Assembly: GCA_009927195.1 (NCBI GenBank)
Contig: RFNL01000121.1
Span: 1 to 6,449 of the forward strand
DNA: 6,449 nt
Direction: 5' to 3'
Source: Betaproteobacteria bacterium
Lineage (GTDB): Bacteria > Pseudomonadota > Gammaproteobacteria > Burkholderiales > Burkholderiaceae_C
The position numbers were made by a program, and so were the translations under genes. Below are positions 1-5,818 of the stretch, piece by piece; position 1 is the stretch's first letter; each line of letters starts with the position of its first letter. A model generated the notes under the pieces. It did no database searches. It had not been told where the DNA came from and saw nothing but the letters and a program-made list of their open reading frames with translations.

Positions 1-997
1 ATATTTGCTTATTGCGGTGATGCCCGTGTTGGCCGGTGTGATCACCATGACCCTCACTGACCGTCACTTTGGCACCACCTTCTTCAACCCCGCAGGTGGC
101 GGTGACCCGGTCATGTTCCAGCACATCTTCTGGTTCTTTGGTCATCCCGAGGTCTACATCATGATTCTGCCGGCGTTTGGCATCATCAGCCAAATCGTTC
201 CGGCTTTTTCACGCAAACGTTTGTTTGGCTACTCCTCCATGGTTTACGCCACTTCTTCCATTGCCATCTTGTCTTTCATTGTGTGGGCTCACCACATGTA
301 CACCACTGGCATGCCCGTCACCGGACAACTGTTCTTCATGTATGCCACCATGCTCATTTCGGTGCCCACGGGCGTGAAGGTGTTCAACTGGATCGCCACC
401 ATGTGGAAGGGGTCCCTGACCTTTGAAACCCCCATGTTGTTTGCCGTGGGTTTTATCTTCGTGTTCACCATGGGTGGCTTCACTGGCTTGATTTTGGCCA
501 TGGCACCGATTGATCTGCAATTGCAGGATGGTTACTACGTCGTGGCCCACTTCCATTACGTGCTGGTGGCTGGTTCCTTGTTCACCATGTTCGCTGGCTA
601 CTATTACTGGTCGCCCAAGTGGACGGGGGTGATGTACAACGAAGCCCGCGGCAAAATTCATTTCTGGTGGACCCTGATCTCTTTCAACATCACCTTCTTC
701 CCCATGCACTTCTTGGGCTTGGCAGGTATGCCACGACGTTACGCCGACTATCCCATGCAGTTTGCCGATTTCAACGCATTGGCGTCGGTGGGCGCTTTTG
801 CTTTCGGTATCGCGCAGGTTTACTTCTTCTTCTTCATCGTGCTGCCCACGATGCGTGGTCATGGTGCTGCCGCACCCCAACGCCCTTGGGAGGGCGCCGA
901 AGGTTTGGAGTGGGAAGTGCCTTCACCTGCGCCTTTCCACACTTTTGAAACCCCGCCCAAATTGGATGCCACGGCCACCAAGGTGGTTGCATTCTGA
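1..997 (+). CDS. ctaD: Cytochrome c oxidase subunit I, aa3 type (3' part, 5' end outside window)
   Basis: This is the catalytic heme-copper subunit of cytochrome c oxidase, which reduces O2 to water in the inner membrane and pumps protons. The reading frame is open from base 2 and ends with TGA at 995-997. About 331 codons are present, against roughly 530 for the family, so the N-terminal third is missing. Visible motifs in order: GHPEVY, whose His codon at 143 is a CuB ligand and whose Tyr codon at 155 forms the His-Tyr crosslink; the HH pair at 290-295 (the other CuB ligands); TGVK with the K-channel Lys at 377-379; and HFH at 548-556, with the heme a3 and heme a axial histidines. The Glu in GHPEV is the mark of A1-type oxidases with a D-channel glutamate. 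All catalytic residues in the visible part are intact. The hydrophilic C-terminal tail (GLEWEVPSPAPFHTF) is typical of proteobacterial CtaD. Confidence 0.98.
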   Translation, partial: YLLIAVMPVLAGVITMTLTDRHFGTTFFNPAGGGDPVMFQHIFWFFGHPEVYIMILPAFGIISQIVPAFSRKRLFGYSSMVYATSSIAILSFIVWAHHMYTTGMPVTGQLFFMYATMLISVPTGVKVFNWIATMWKGSLTFETPMLFAVGFIFVFTMGGFTGLILAMAPIDLQLQDGYYVVAHFHYVLVAGSLFTMFAGYYYWSPKWTGVMYNEARGKIHFWWTLISFNITFFPMHFLGLAGMPRRYADYPMQFADFNALASVGAFAFGIAQVYFFFFIVLPTMRGHGAAAPQRPWEGAEGLEWEVPSPAPFHTFETPPKLDATATKVVAF

Positions 998-999
998 GG
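996..999 (+). promoter_or_regulatory. Shine-Dalgarno of the 38-residue protein
   Basis: GAGG sits six bases before the ATG at 1006 and overlaps the TGA stop of ctaD (995-997). This supports translation of the very short gene that follows, and suggests that ribosomes terminating on ctaD could re-initiate there. Confidence 0.6.
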
Positions 1000-1005
1000 T
1001 AGCGC

Positions 1006-1122
1006 ATGAGCCCCGAACAAAAAAAACAAAATCTCAAACTCGCTTTGATTTTGGCATCGGTGGCTCTGGTTTTTTTGTTGGGTTTTTTGGTCAAGATCAC
1101 TTTGTTGAGTCGACCCGGTTGA
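1006..1122 (+). CDS. Small cytochrome oxidase assembly-type protein, single helix (38 aa)
   Basis: This 38-codon frame fills the gap between ctaD and ctaG almost exactly. It starts eight bases after the ctaD stop, with GAGG six bases upstream, and its TGA lies three bases before the ctaG ATG. The protein begins MSPEQKKQNLKLALILASVA. It has a charged N-terminus, one hydrophobic helix at about residues 11-34, and a short basic end (SRPG). From memory, similar tiny proteins at this position in Burkholderiales are called 'cytochrome oxidase small assembly protein'; that name rests on position and resemblance, not on a search. A role beside CtaG, or as a helix associated with subunit I, is inference. 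The gene is short enough to be missed by gene finders. No alternative function is apparent. Confidence 0.8.
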   Translation: MSPEQKKQNLKLALILASVALVFLLGFLVKITLLSRPG

Positions 1123-1125
1123 ACC

Positions 1126-1722
1126 ATGTCCCATAACCTGCTTTTGCTGCGCAAACTGGTGGTCATTGCCATTGGTATGTTTGCCTTTGGTTATGCCCTG
1201 GTGCCAATGTACAAGGCTATTTGCGAATTCACGGGGGTGAACATTTTGGCCCTGGGCGAAAAAGAGGCCAAGGGGTCTAACAATGCGCGCGCCACCCTGG
1301 CCAATACGCAAATCGATACCAGCCGAAGCATCACCATTGAGTTCGATGCCAATGCCCGCGGACCCTGGCAGTTCAAACCAGCCCAGCGATCGGTGCAAGT
1401 TCACCCAGGTGAACTCACCACCGTCATGTATGAATTTGAAAATGTGCAAGACCGCACCATGTCGGCCCAGGCCATACCCAGCTATGCGCCCCGCCAAGCG
1501 GCGGCCCACTTCAACAAGTTGGAGTGTTTTTGCTTCAACCAGTACACATTGGCCCCTGGTGAGAAAAGACAGTGGCCCGTGGTGTTTGTGGTGGACCCCA
1601 AGTTGTCCAAGGATGTGACCACCATCACTTTGTCCTATACCTTTTTTGAGGTAGGTGCCAAAACCCCGGCCGCCCCAGTTGCTGGCTTGCCGGTGCCTGA
1701 GCGAATTGGGGCGGGTGCATGA
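1126..1722 (+). CDS. ctaG: Cytochrome c oxidase assembly protein CtaG/Cox11 (CuB chaperone)
   Basis: CtaG (Cox11 family) is a membrane-anchored periplasmic copper chaperone needed to form the CuB site in subunit I. The 198-residue protein has one N-terminal membrane helix (about residues 8-27), the conserved segment YKAICEFTGVN with Cys33, and an immunoglobulin-like periplasmic domain. That domain carries the copper-binding CFCF motif (Cys134 and Cys136), followed by the typical PGEKRQWPVVFVVDP stretch. The length is normal for the family. The start at 1126 is three bases after the stop of the small upstream protein. No good Shine-Dalgarno is visible, so translational coupling is likely. Its TGA overlaps the next start in an ATGA arrangement. 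All key cysteines are present, so I expect a functional chaperone. Confidence 0.97.
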   Translation: MSHNLLLLRKLVVIAIGMFAFGYALVPMYKAICEFTGVNILALGEKEAKGSNNARATLANTQIDTSRSITIEFDANARGPWQFKPAQRSVQVHPGELTTVMYEFENVQDRTMSAQAIPSYAPRQAAAHFNKLECFCFNQYTLAPGEKRQWPVVFVVDPKLSKDVTTITLSYTFFEVGAKTPAAPVAGLPVPERIGAGA

Positions 1723-1934
1723 GTGATGAAATGCCCGTCAAAGCAAACCATCACTCTTTGGGGCGCGCCCTGTTGGCGGTGGCTTGGTCGTTTTTGGGTA
1801 TCCGAAAAAACAGCGGTTTTGCAGAAGATTCAGCCCGTGTTTCACCCTTGCATGTGATGTTGGTGGGTCTGTTGGCTGGGTTGCTTTTTGTGATCGGGTT
1901 GATCTTGGTGGTCAACTGGGTCGTTGCCAAATAA
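1719..1934 (+). CDS. DUF2970 family small membrane protein
   Basis: This 71-residue protein begins at an ATG overlapping the ctaG stop (ATGA, 1719-1722), so it is probably translationally coupled to ctaG. The N-terminal half is amphipathic and contains LGRALLAVAWSFLGIRK, a pattern typical of DUF2970 proteins. A soluble linker with acidic residues (FAEDSARVSP) follows, then one strongly hydrophobic helix at about residues 44-69 (VMLVGLLAGLLFVIGLILVV). The function is unknown. DUF2970 proteins recur between ctaG and ctaE in betaproteobacteria, so a part in oxidase assembly or stability is a fair inference from context only. Codon use matches the neighbours and nothing suggests transfer. Family assignment is from remembered sequence pattern, not a search. 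Confidence 0.88.
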   Translation: MSDEMPVKANHHSLGRALLAVAWSFLGIRKNSGFAEDSARVSPLHVMLVGLLAGLLFVIGLILVVNWVVAK

Positions 1935-1936
1935 TC

Positions 1937-1941
1937 AGGAG
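1937..1941 (+). promoter_or_regulatory. Shine-Dalgarno of ctaE
   Basis: AGGAG lies eight bases before the ATG at 1950. It is the clearest ribosome binding site in the window, consistent with high independent translation of subunit III, and it fixes the ctaE start. Confidence 0.75.
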
Positions 1942-1949
1942 TCGTTTCA

Positions 1950-2831
1950 ATGAGCGCCAATACCCAAGGTGGAACACCTTACTACTATGTGCCAGGTCCT
2001 TCACGCCATCCGGCAATGGCGGCTTTGGGTTTGTTTTTTGTGATTCTGGGTGCAAGCCAATGGATCAACGGGTCAGACTGGGGGCAATATTGCCTGTGGT
2101 TTGGATTGGCGTTTTGGTTGTTTGTGCTCTACCAATGGTTTGGCGAGGCCATCGCCGAGAGTGAGGGCGGCAGTTATGGCCACAAGGTGGAGTTGTCCTA
2201 CCGCTGGAGCATGAGTTGGTTCATCTTCTCTGAGGTGATGTTTTTTGGCGCGTTTTTCTCTGCATTGTGGTGGGCCCGTGTGCACTCCGTTCCGATGTTG
2301 GGCAATCTGGAGAACGCATTACTGTGGCCAGACTTCAAAGCGGTTTGGCCCACCCTGGCTGCAGGCGCAACTGCGTCTCCCGCTGGCATCATCGAGCCGT
2401 TCCAAACCATGACACCGTTTTGGTTGCCCACCATCAACACCGCTTTGTTGCTGTCCTCGGGAGTGACGCTGACCATTGCCCACCATGCATTGCGTGAAAA
2501 CCAACGAGGCCGAACCATTGCCTTCATGTGGATGACCGTGTTGCTGGGTGTGGTGTTTTTGCTGGTGCAGGGGTACGAATACGCCCATGCTTACAGCGAC
2601 ATGAACCTGAAGCTGTCATCTGGTGCCTACGGTTCTACTTTCTTCATGCTCACTGGTTTTCACGGCTTTCACGTGTTTTTGGGCATGTTGATGTTGCTGG
2701 TCATCACCTTGCGTTTGCAAAAGGGCCATTTCACTGCGGAAAAGCATTTTGGCTTTGAGGGTGCGGCTTGGTACTGGCATTTTGTGGACGTGGTTTGGCT
2801 GGGCTTGTACATCCTGGTTTATTGGATGTGA
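1950..2831 (+). CDS. ctaE: Cytochrome c oxidase subunit III
   Basis: Subunit III is a seven-helix membrane protein without redox centres. It binds subunit I, stabilises the active site and supports proton uptake. The 293-residue protein starts with a family-like N-terminus (YYYVPGPSRHP). It then shows the signature YRWSMSWFIFSEVMFFGAFF with the conserved membrane Glu95, an AHHALRENQRGRT segment after helix IV, TGFHGFHVFLG with His238 and His241, and the C-terminal WYWHFVDVVWLGLYILVYW motif with Asp280. The loop of about residues 111-155 (PMLGNLENALLWPDF and onward) is longer than in mitochondrial forms, as is usual in proteobacteria. The start is chosen from the AGGAG eight bases upstream. 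A strong terminator follows the stop within about 20 bases, making this the last gene of the structural-subunit transcript. Confidence 0.98.
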   Translation: MSANTQGGTPYYYVPGPSRHPAMAALGLFFVILGASQWINGSDWGQYCLWFGLAFWLFVLYQWFGEAIAESEGGSYGHKVELSYRWSMSWFIFSEVMFFGAFFSALWWARVHSVPMLGNLENALLWPDFKAVWPTLAAGATASPAGIIEPFQTMTPFWLPTINTALLLSSGVTLTIAHHALRENQRGRTIAFMWMTVLLGVVFLLVQGYEYAHAYSDMNLKLSSGAYGSTFFMLTGFHGFHVFLGMLMLLVITLRLQKGHFTAEKHFGFEGAAWYWHFVDVVWLGLYILVYWM

Positions 2832-2851
2832 TGTCCTGTCAGCTCAATGCC

Positions 2852-2878
2852 AAAAGGCCGCTGTGAGCGGCCTTTTTT
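2852..2878 (+). terminator. Rho-independent terminator after ctaE
   Basis: A perfect GGCCGC/GCGGCC stem (2856-2861 with 2867-2872) closes a five-base TGTGA loop. It is extended by AAAA on the left pairing with the start of a six-T run at 2873-2878. This is a textbook intrinsic terminator for the plus strand, 20 bases after ctaE. Read from the minus strand the same hairpin is followed by only four T (complement of 2852-2855), so it may also stop the converging minus-strand gene, less efficiently. Confidence 0.93.
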
Positions 2879-2937
2879 GTCCCGATTTTCAACGGACATG
2901 AAATGGGCGCAGTCAATGCAGTTGGGGGTGACCCGTC

Positions 2938-3159
2938 TCAGTGGCCGGCGGGGATGCCTGAGGGTTGTATGTAACCCAGTTTCCAAGCCAGCAGCACACA
3001 CAGGAACAAGACGATGGAGAATCCAACACGCATGGCCAGTGCCCGCACCATGTTGTTGGTCTTGGCTTGGCCATTGCGCCCGTCATTCATCATGAAGAAC
3101 AACGCCGCACCCAAACTGCCGATGATGGCCACAAAAGCCAAAGCCACAATCCATTTCAT
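2938..3159 (-). CDS. DUF2909-like two-helix small membrane protein
   Basis: This 73-residue protein is coded opposite to all other genes here. It begins MKWIVALAFVAIIGSLGAAL and has two predicted membrane helices, at about residues 2-24 and 43-63. They are joined by a short polar, basic loop with NDGRNGQAKTNNMVRALAMR, which suggests the loop faces the cytoplasm. The tail LGYIQPSGIPAGH is short. It resembles DUF2909 ('twin transmembrane protein') members, which I recall beside cox genes in Burkholderiales; its function is not known. The frame stays open upstream to 3345, but that extension would be antisense to SURF1 and lacks membrane character, so the ATG at 3159 is preferred. Its 3' end faces the ctaE terminator, and its start is 30 bases from that of SURF1. 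A link to oxidase assembly is inference from position. Confidence 0.87.
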   Translation of the reverse strand: MKWIVALAFVAIIGSLGAALFFMMNDGRNGQAKTNNMVRALAMRVGFSIVLFLCVLLAWKLGYIQPSGIPAGH

Positions 3160-3166
3160 GGTTTTG

Positions 3167-3196
3167 ATTATCACCCTTGTTTGGGCACCATGTCCA
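3167..3196 (-). promoter_or_regulatory. Candidate sigma70 promoter for the minus-strand small membrane gene
   Basis: On the minus strand TGGACA (3196-3191; 5 of 6 to the -35 consensus) and GATAAT (3172-3167; 5 of 6 to the -10 consensus) are separated by 18 bases. The predicted transcript start would fall at about 3160, essentially on the ATG at 3159, which implies a leaderless or near-leaderless message. The nearest Shine-Dalgarno-like AAGGG is 14 bases from the ATG, too far to be efficient, which fits that reading. The -35 lies over the start of SURF1. This is a pattern match only. Confidence 0.35.
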
Positions 3197-3969
3197 AGGC
3201 ATTGAACCAGGTGCGTGCCGCCTTGCAAAGTCCCCGCTGGTGGTTTGTCACCATTGTGGCCTTGGCCTCGATGGCCTTGACCGCTCGCTTGGGGGTGTGG
3301 CAACTGGATCGGGCCCAGCAAAAAGATAACTTGCACAATGCCCAACTGGCCCAGTCCTTTTTGTCGCCCTTGACCAATGCGGCTTTTGAGCCGCCCGCAG
3401 ATGCCGTGGCGGGATTACACCGTCAGGTGAGTTTGCAAGGCGAGTGGCTGAGCGAGCACACCGTGTATTTGCAAAATCGCATGCAAAACGGCAAACCCGG
3501 TTTTTGGGTGTTGACCCCATTGCGCTTGTCGCCCACTGCGGTGGTGTTGGTGCAGCGTGGATGGGCGCCGAGAGACCGTGTTTCAAGCGACGCATTGCCC
3601 GCCATAGAAACACCTCGTGGTGTGGTCAGCGTGCGAGGACGATGGGCACCCGAGCCTTCACGCATGGTGGAATTGGGCAACAGTGGGTCCCCATCACCTG
3701 GGTCGCCACCAAGGGCATCGGCTCTCAGGCAAAATCTGGATGTGAATTTGTGGGCTGCTGAGGTGGGTTTGTCCATCACTGCGACGGTGTTGCAAACCGG
3801 CGCAGCCTCTGAAGGTTTGGCGCGCGATTGGGCCCCCGCCTTGTCGGGTGCCGATAAAAACCGGGGCTATGCTTTTCAGTGGTTTGCTTTGTCTGCCCTG
3901 GTGGCCGTTTTATTTGTTTGGTTTCAAATCATTTTGGTCCTGCGCCATGCCCTCCCATCCCGCACCTGA
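3190..3969 (+). CDS. SURF1 family cytochrome oxidase biogenesis protein
   Basis: SURF1 proteins are inner-membrane factors that bind heme a and help deliver it to subunit I. The 259-residue protein has the family layout: an N-terminal helix (about residues 17-34) followed by GVWQLDRAQQK; a periplasmic domain with GEW (about 84-86), VYLQNRMQNGKPGFWVLTPL and VLVQRGWAPRDR; and the C-terminal GYAFQWF motif leading into a second helix (about 229-250). The ATG at 3190 is preferred because it gives the normal N-terminus. The frame runs open to 2965, but that extension is antisense to the minus-strand gene and is not SURF1-like. No good Shine-Dalgarno is seen. A Ser/Pro/Gly-rich stretch at about residues 165-175 (SGSPSPGSPPRA) sits in the middle of the periplasmic domain. 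Its 3' end overlaps the next gene by 23 bases. Confidence 0.95.
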   Translation: MSKALNQVRAALQSPRWWFVTIVALASMALTARLGVWQLDRAQQKDNLHNAQLAQSFLSPLTNAAFEPPADAVAGLHRQVSLQGEWLSEHTVYLQNRMQNGKPGFWVLTPLRLSPTAVVLVQRGWAPRDRVSSDALPAIETPRGVVSVRGRWAPEPSRMVELGNSGSPSPGSPPRASALRQNLDVNLWAAEVGLSITATVLQTGAASEGLARDWAPALSGADKNRGYAFQWFALSALVAVLFVWFQIILVLRHALPSRT

Positions 3970-4639
3970 CAACAGCCAACCCCTGGGTTTGACGGTCTAC
4001 GATATGCCACAACCTGTGGACGTGGCGCAAGCGCATGGCAATCGCACCTGGGCTGGGCGCTGGCGCATGTTGGCATTGTTGTTGGTGTGCGCCTCTCCAG
4101 TGGTCGCCTCTTATGTCACTTATTACTGGATCCGGCCTGAAGCGCGGCGCAGCTTTGGTGAGTTGATCGAGCCGCAACGCGACATACCGGCTTTCACCGC
4201 CACCGATCTGCAAGGAAAAGCCGAGCCTTTGAATGGCCTCAAAGGCCAGTGGTTGCTGATCAGTGTCTCACCAGCAGCGTGTGACGCCACATGCGAAAAA
4301 AACCTGTATTTCCAGCGTCAAATTCATGCGGGCTTGGGCAAGGAGCGCGACAAAGTGGACCGGGTTTGGTTGATCACCGATGAGGGCGAAGTGTCAGCTG
4401 ATGTGCGCAACGCGATCACCGGGGCATGGACATTGCGCGTTGATCCAACAGAGTTGTCCCAGTGGTTGATGCCACAATCCGGTCATGCATTGAGCGACCA
4501 TTTGTATTTGGTCGATCCCATGGGCCGCTGGATGATGCGCTTTCCAGCTGGCTTGGGGGCTGAACAGGCGCTCAAGCTCAAGCGCGATCTAGAACGCTTG
4601 TTGCGGGCCGCATCCTCTTGGGACTTGCCAGGGCGTTGA
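3947..4639 (+). CDS. SCO/SenC-like thioredoxin-fold membrane protein (divergent)
   Basis: The 230-residue protein has a proline-rich cytoplasmic N-terminus (about 1-38), one membrane helix (about 41-62, MLALLLVCASPVVASYVTYYW), and a periplasmic domain resembling SCO1/SenC copper chaperones or thiol reductases that serve the CuA site. The domain shows DIPAFTATDLQGK, GQWLLISVSPAAC, a CxxxC motif (Cys112 and Cys116) and SDHLYLVDPMGRW with His185 as a plausible copper ligand. It departs from classical SCO: no proline follows the second Cys, and the His is only about two residues before the YLVDP strand. The ATG at 3947 lies inside SURF1 (23-base overlap) without a clear Shine-Dalgarno, which implies coupling. 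The frame opens further up to 3848, but that part overlaps the SURF1 C-terminus and is rejected; Met20 (4004) is another possible start. The placement supports a cox assembly role. Whether it carries copper or reduces thiols cannot be told. Confidence 0.85.
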   Translation: MPSHPAPDNSQPLGLTVYDMPQPVDVAQAHGNRTWAGRWRMLALLLVCASPVVASYVTYYWIRPEARRSFGELIEPQRDIPAFTATDLQGKAEPLNGLKGQWLLISVSPAACDATCEKNLYFQRQIHAGLGKERDKVDRVWLITDEGEVSADVRNAITGAWTLRVDPTELSQWLMPQSGHALSDHLYLVDPMGRWMMRFPAGLGAEQALKLKRDLERLLRAASSWDLPGR

Positions 4640-4657
4640 ATCGGCCATTCACAACCC

Positions 4658-5818
4658 ATGGACATCACGCCCTTGTTCGACTTGAGTCCCGCAGTGCCCC
4701 TGTTGAGTCTGGCTTTTGTGTTGGCCTTGGCACCTGTGGCTTGGGTGTGGTGGTCTGGTGAGGCGAACGCAACGTTGTGGGTCAAGCGGTACCGACTCAC
4801 GGTGTGGGTTTTATTCCTTGCCTTTGACCTGGTGGTTTTTGGAGCCTTTACCCGCTTGTCCGATTCAGGCTTGGGCTGTCCCGATTGGCCCGGTTGTTAT
4901 GGCCAAGCCAGTCCATGGGGCGCCCAGCAGCCCATTCGGGCAGCTGAAGCGGCTTTGCCCAGCGGTGCCGTCACCTGGAGCAAGGCGTGGATCGAAATGG
5001 TGCACCGCTATTTCGCCAGTTTGGTGGGGGCCTTGGTGTTGTTTTTGGCGGTGGTGAGCCTTTGGCGCACCAAAGAGGCCGATGAGCGTTTGGGTTGCGG
5101 CTTGGCTTGGTTCACCTTGGCTTGGATCTTGTTGCAAGGTGCTTTTGGCGCTTTGACCGTGACCATGAAACTCTTTCCGCTCATCGTGACCCTGCACCTG
5201 TTGGGGGGCTTGGGACTATTGGCCTTGTTGGCCTGGCAGGTGGGTTTACTGCGCTTTGGCTTGGGTTTGTCCAAGCCCGTCTGGGTGGGGGCAGGTTTGC
5301 GCTGGGCGGTGGTGGCTGCTTTGTTGTTGTTGGTGGCGCAGATTGCGCTGGGTGGATGGGTCAGCACCAATTATGCGGTCCTGGCTTGCAACACCTTTCC
5401 CCAATGCCAAGAAAGTTGGTGGCCAGAGATGGACTTTGCCCAAGGGTTTGAGTTGTGGCGCGCATTGGGACAAACTGCCATGGGCGATTGGTTGCCGATG
5501 CCGGCGCTGGTGGCCATCCACTATGCCCACCGCTTGGGGGCTTATGTGTTGGTGCTGGCATTGGGCGGCCTGTGCATTTTGCTGTGGCGACACAGTGAGG
5601 CTTTCAAGCCCTGGGCCCGCACCATCGCCACCTTGTTGTGTGTGCAAGTGGCCACTGGATTGAGCAATGTGGTGCTGGATTGGCCCTTGGTGGCCGCTTT
5701 GCTGCACACCGCCGGGTCGGCGGCTTTGTTATTGACCTTGGTGGTCATGCTGCGCTTGATCTCGCACCCCCATGCTGAGATTGCTTCGATGGGCGTGGTT
5801 GCGAGGGCTGTGCCATGA
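4658..5818 (+). CDS. ctaA: Heme A synthase (CtaA/COX15)
   Basis: CtaA oxidises the C8 methyl of heme O to a formyl group, giving heme A for the aa3 oxidase. It is an eight-helix inner-membrane protein built from two similar four-helix halves, and the 386 residues fit. Visible motifs: GAFTRLSDSGLGCPDWPGC with the first-half cysteine pair Cys74/Cys80; EMVHRY with catalytic-region Glu113 and heme ligand His116; TLHLLGGL with His180; a second cysteine pair CNTFPQC (Cys244/Cys250); HYAHRLGAY with His291 (and His288); and LHTAG with His350. All four heme-ligand histidines are present. The first helix (about residues 11-33) is an extra N-terminal segment, as in other betaproteobacterial forms. The start lies 18 bases after the SCO-like gene, without a strong Shine-Dalgarno. 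The stop overlaps the ctaB start. Confidence 0.97.
   Translation: MDITPLFDLSPAVPLLSLAFVLALAPVAWVWWSGEANATLWVKRYRLTVWVLFLAFDLVVFGAFTRLSDSGLGCPDWPGCYGQASPWGAQQPIRAAEAALPSGAVTWSKAWIEMVHRYFASLVGALVLFLAVVSLWRTKEADERLGCGLAWFTLAWILLQGAFGALTVTMKLFPLIVTLHLLGGLGLLALLAWQVGLLRFGLGLSKPVWVGAGLRWAVVAALLLLVAQIALGGWVSTNYAVLACNTFPQCQESWWPEMDFAQGFELWRALGQTAMGDWLPMPALVAIHYAHRLGAYVLVLALGGLCILLWRHSEAFKPWARTIATLLCVQVATGLSNVVLDWPLVAALLHTAGSAALLLTLVVMLRLISHPHAEIASMGVVARAVP

Noticed and set aside
209..1509. Long open frames on the minus strand opposite ctaD and ctaG (209-880 and 859-1509)
   Set aside because: The translations are rich in His, Gln and Gly without hydrophobic or domain pattern. They are typical antisense shadows of membrane-protein genes, and the plus strand carries well-recognised genes.
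2965..3189. A 75-codon N-terminal extension of the SURF1 frame
   Set aside because: It is antisense to the two-helix minus-strand gene, reads as low-quality polar sequence, and is absent from normal SURF1. The ATG at 3190 gives the expected N-terminus.
3161..3189. A plus-strand promoter for SURF1 in the 30-base gap
   Set aside because: GATTAT-like bases are present, but no -35 match at proper spacing was found. The promoter probably exists further upstream, but I cannot point to it.
3160..3345. N-terminal extension of the minus-strand small gene up to 3345
   Set aside because: The extra 62 residues are His/Gly/Gln-rich and overlap SURF1. The hydrophobic family-like start MKWIVAL begins at 3159.
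3848..3946. Upstream start for the SCO-like gene giving a 263-residue protein with an extra hydrophobic stretch
   Set aside because: The added 33 residues come from the SURF1 C-terminal helix region read in another frame, and the resulting overlap of over 120 bases is unlikely. The ATG at 3947 gives a 23-base overlap and a plausible N-terminus.
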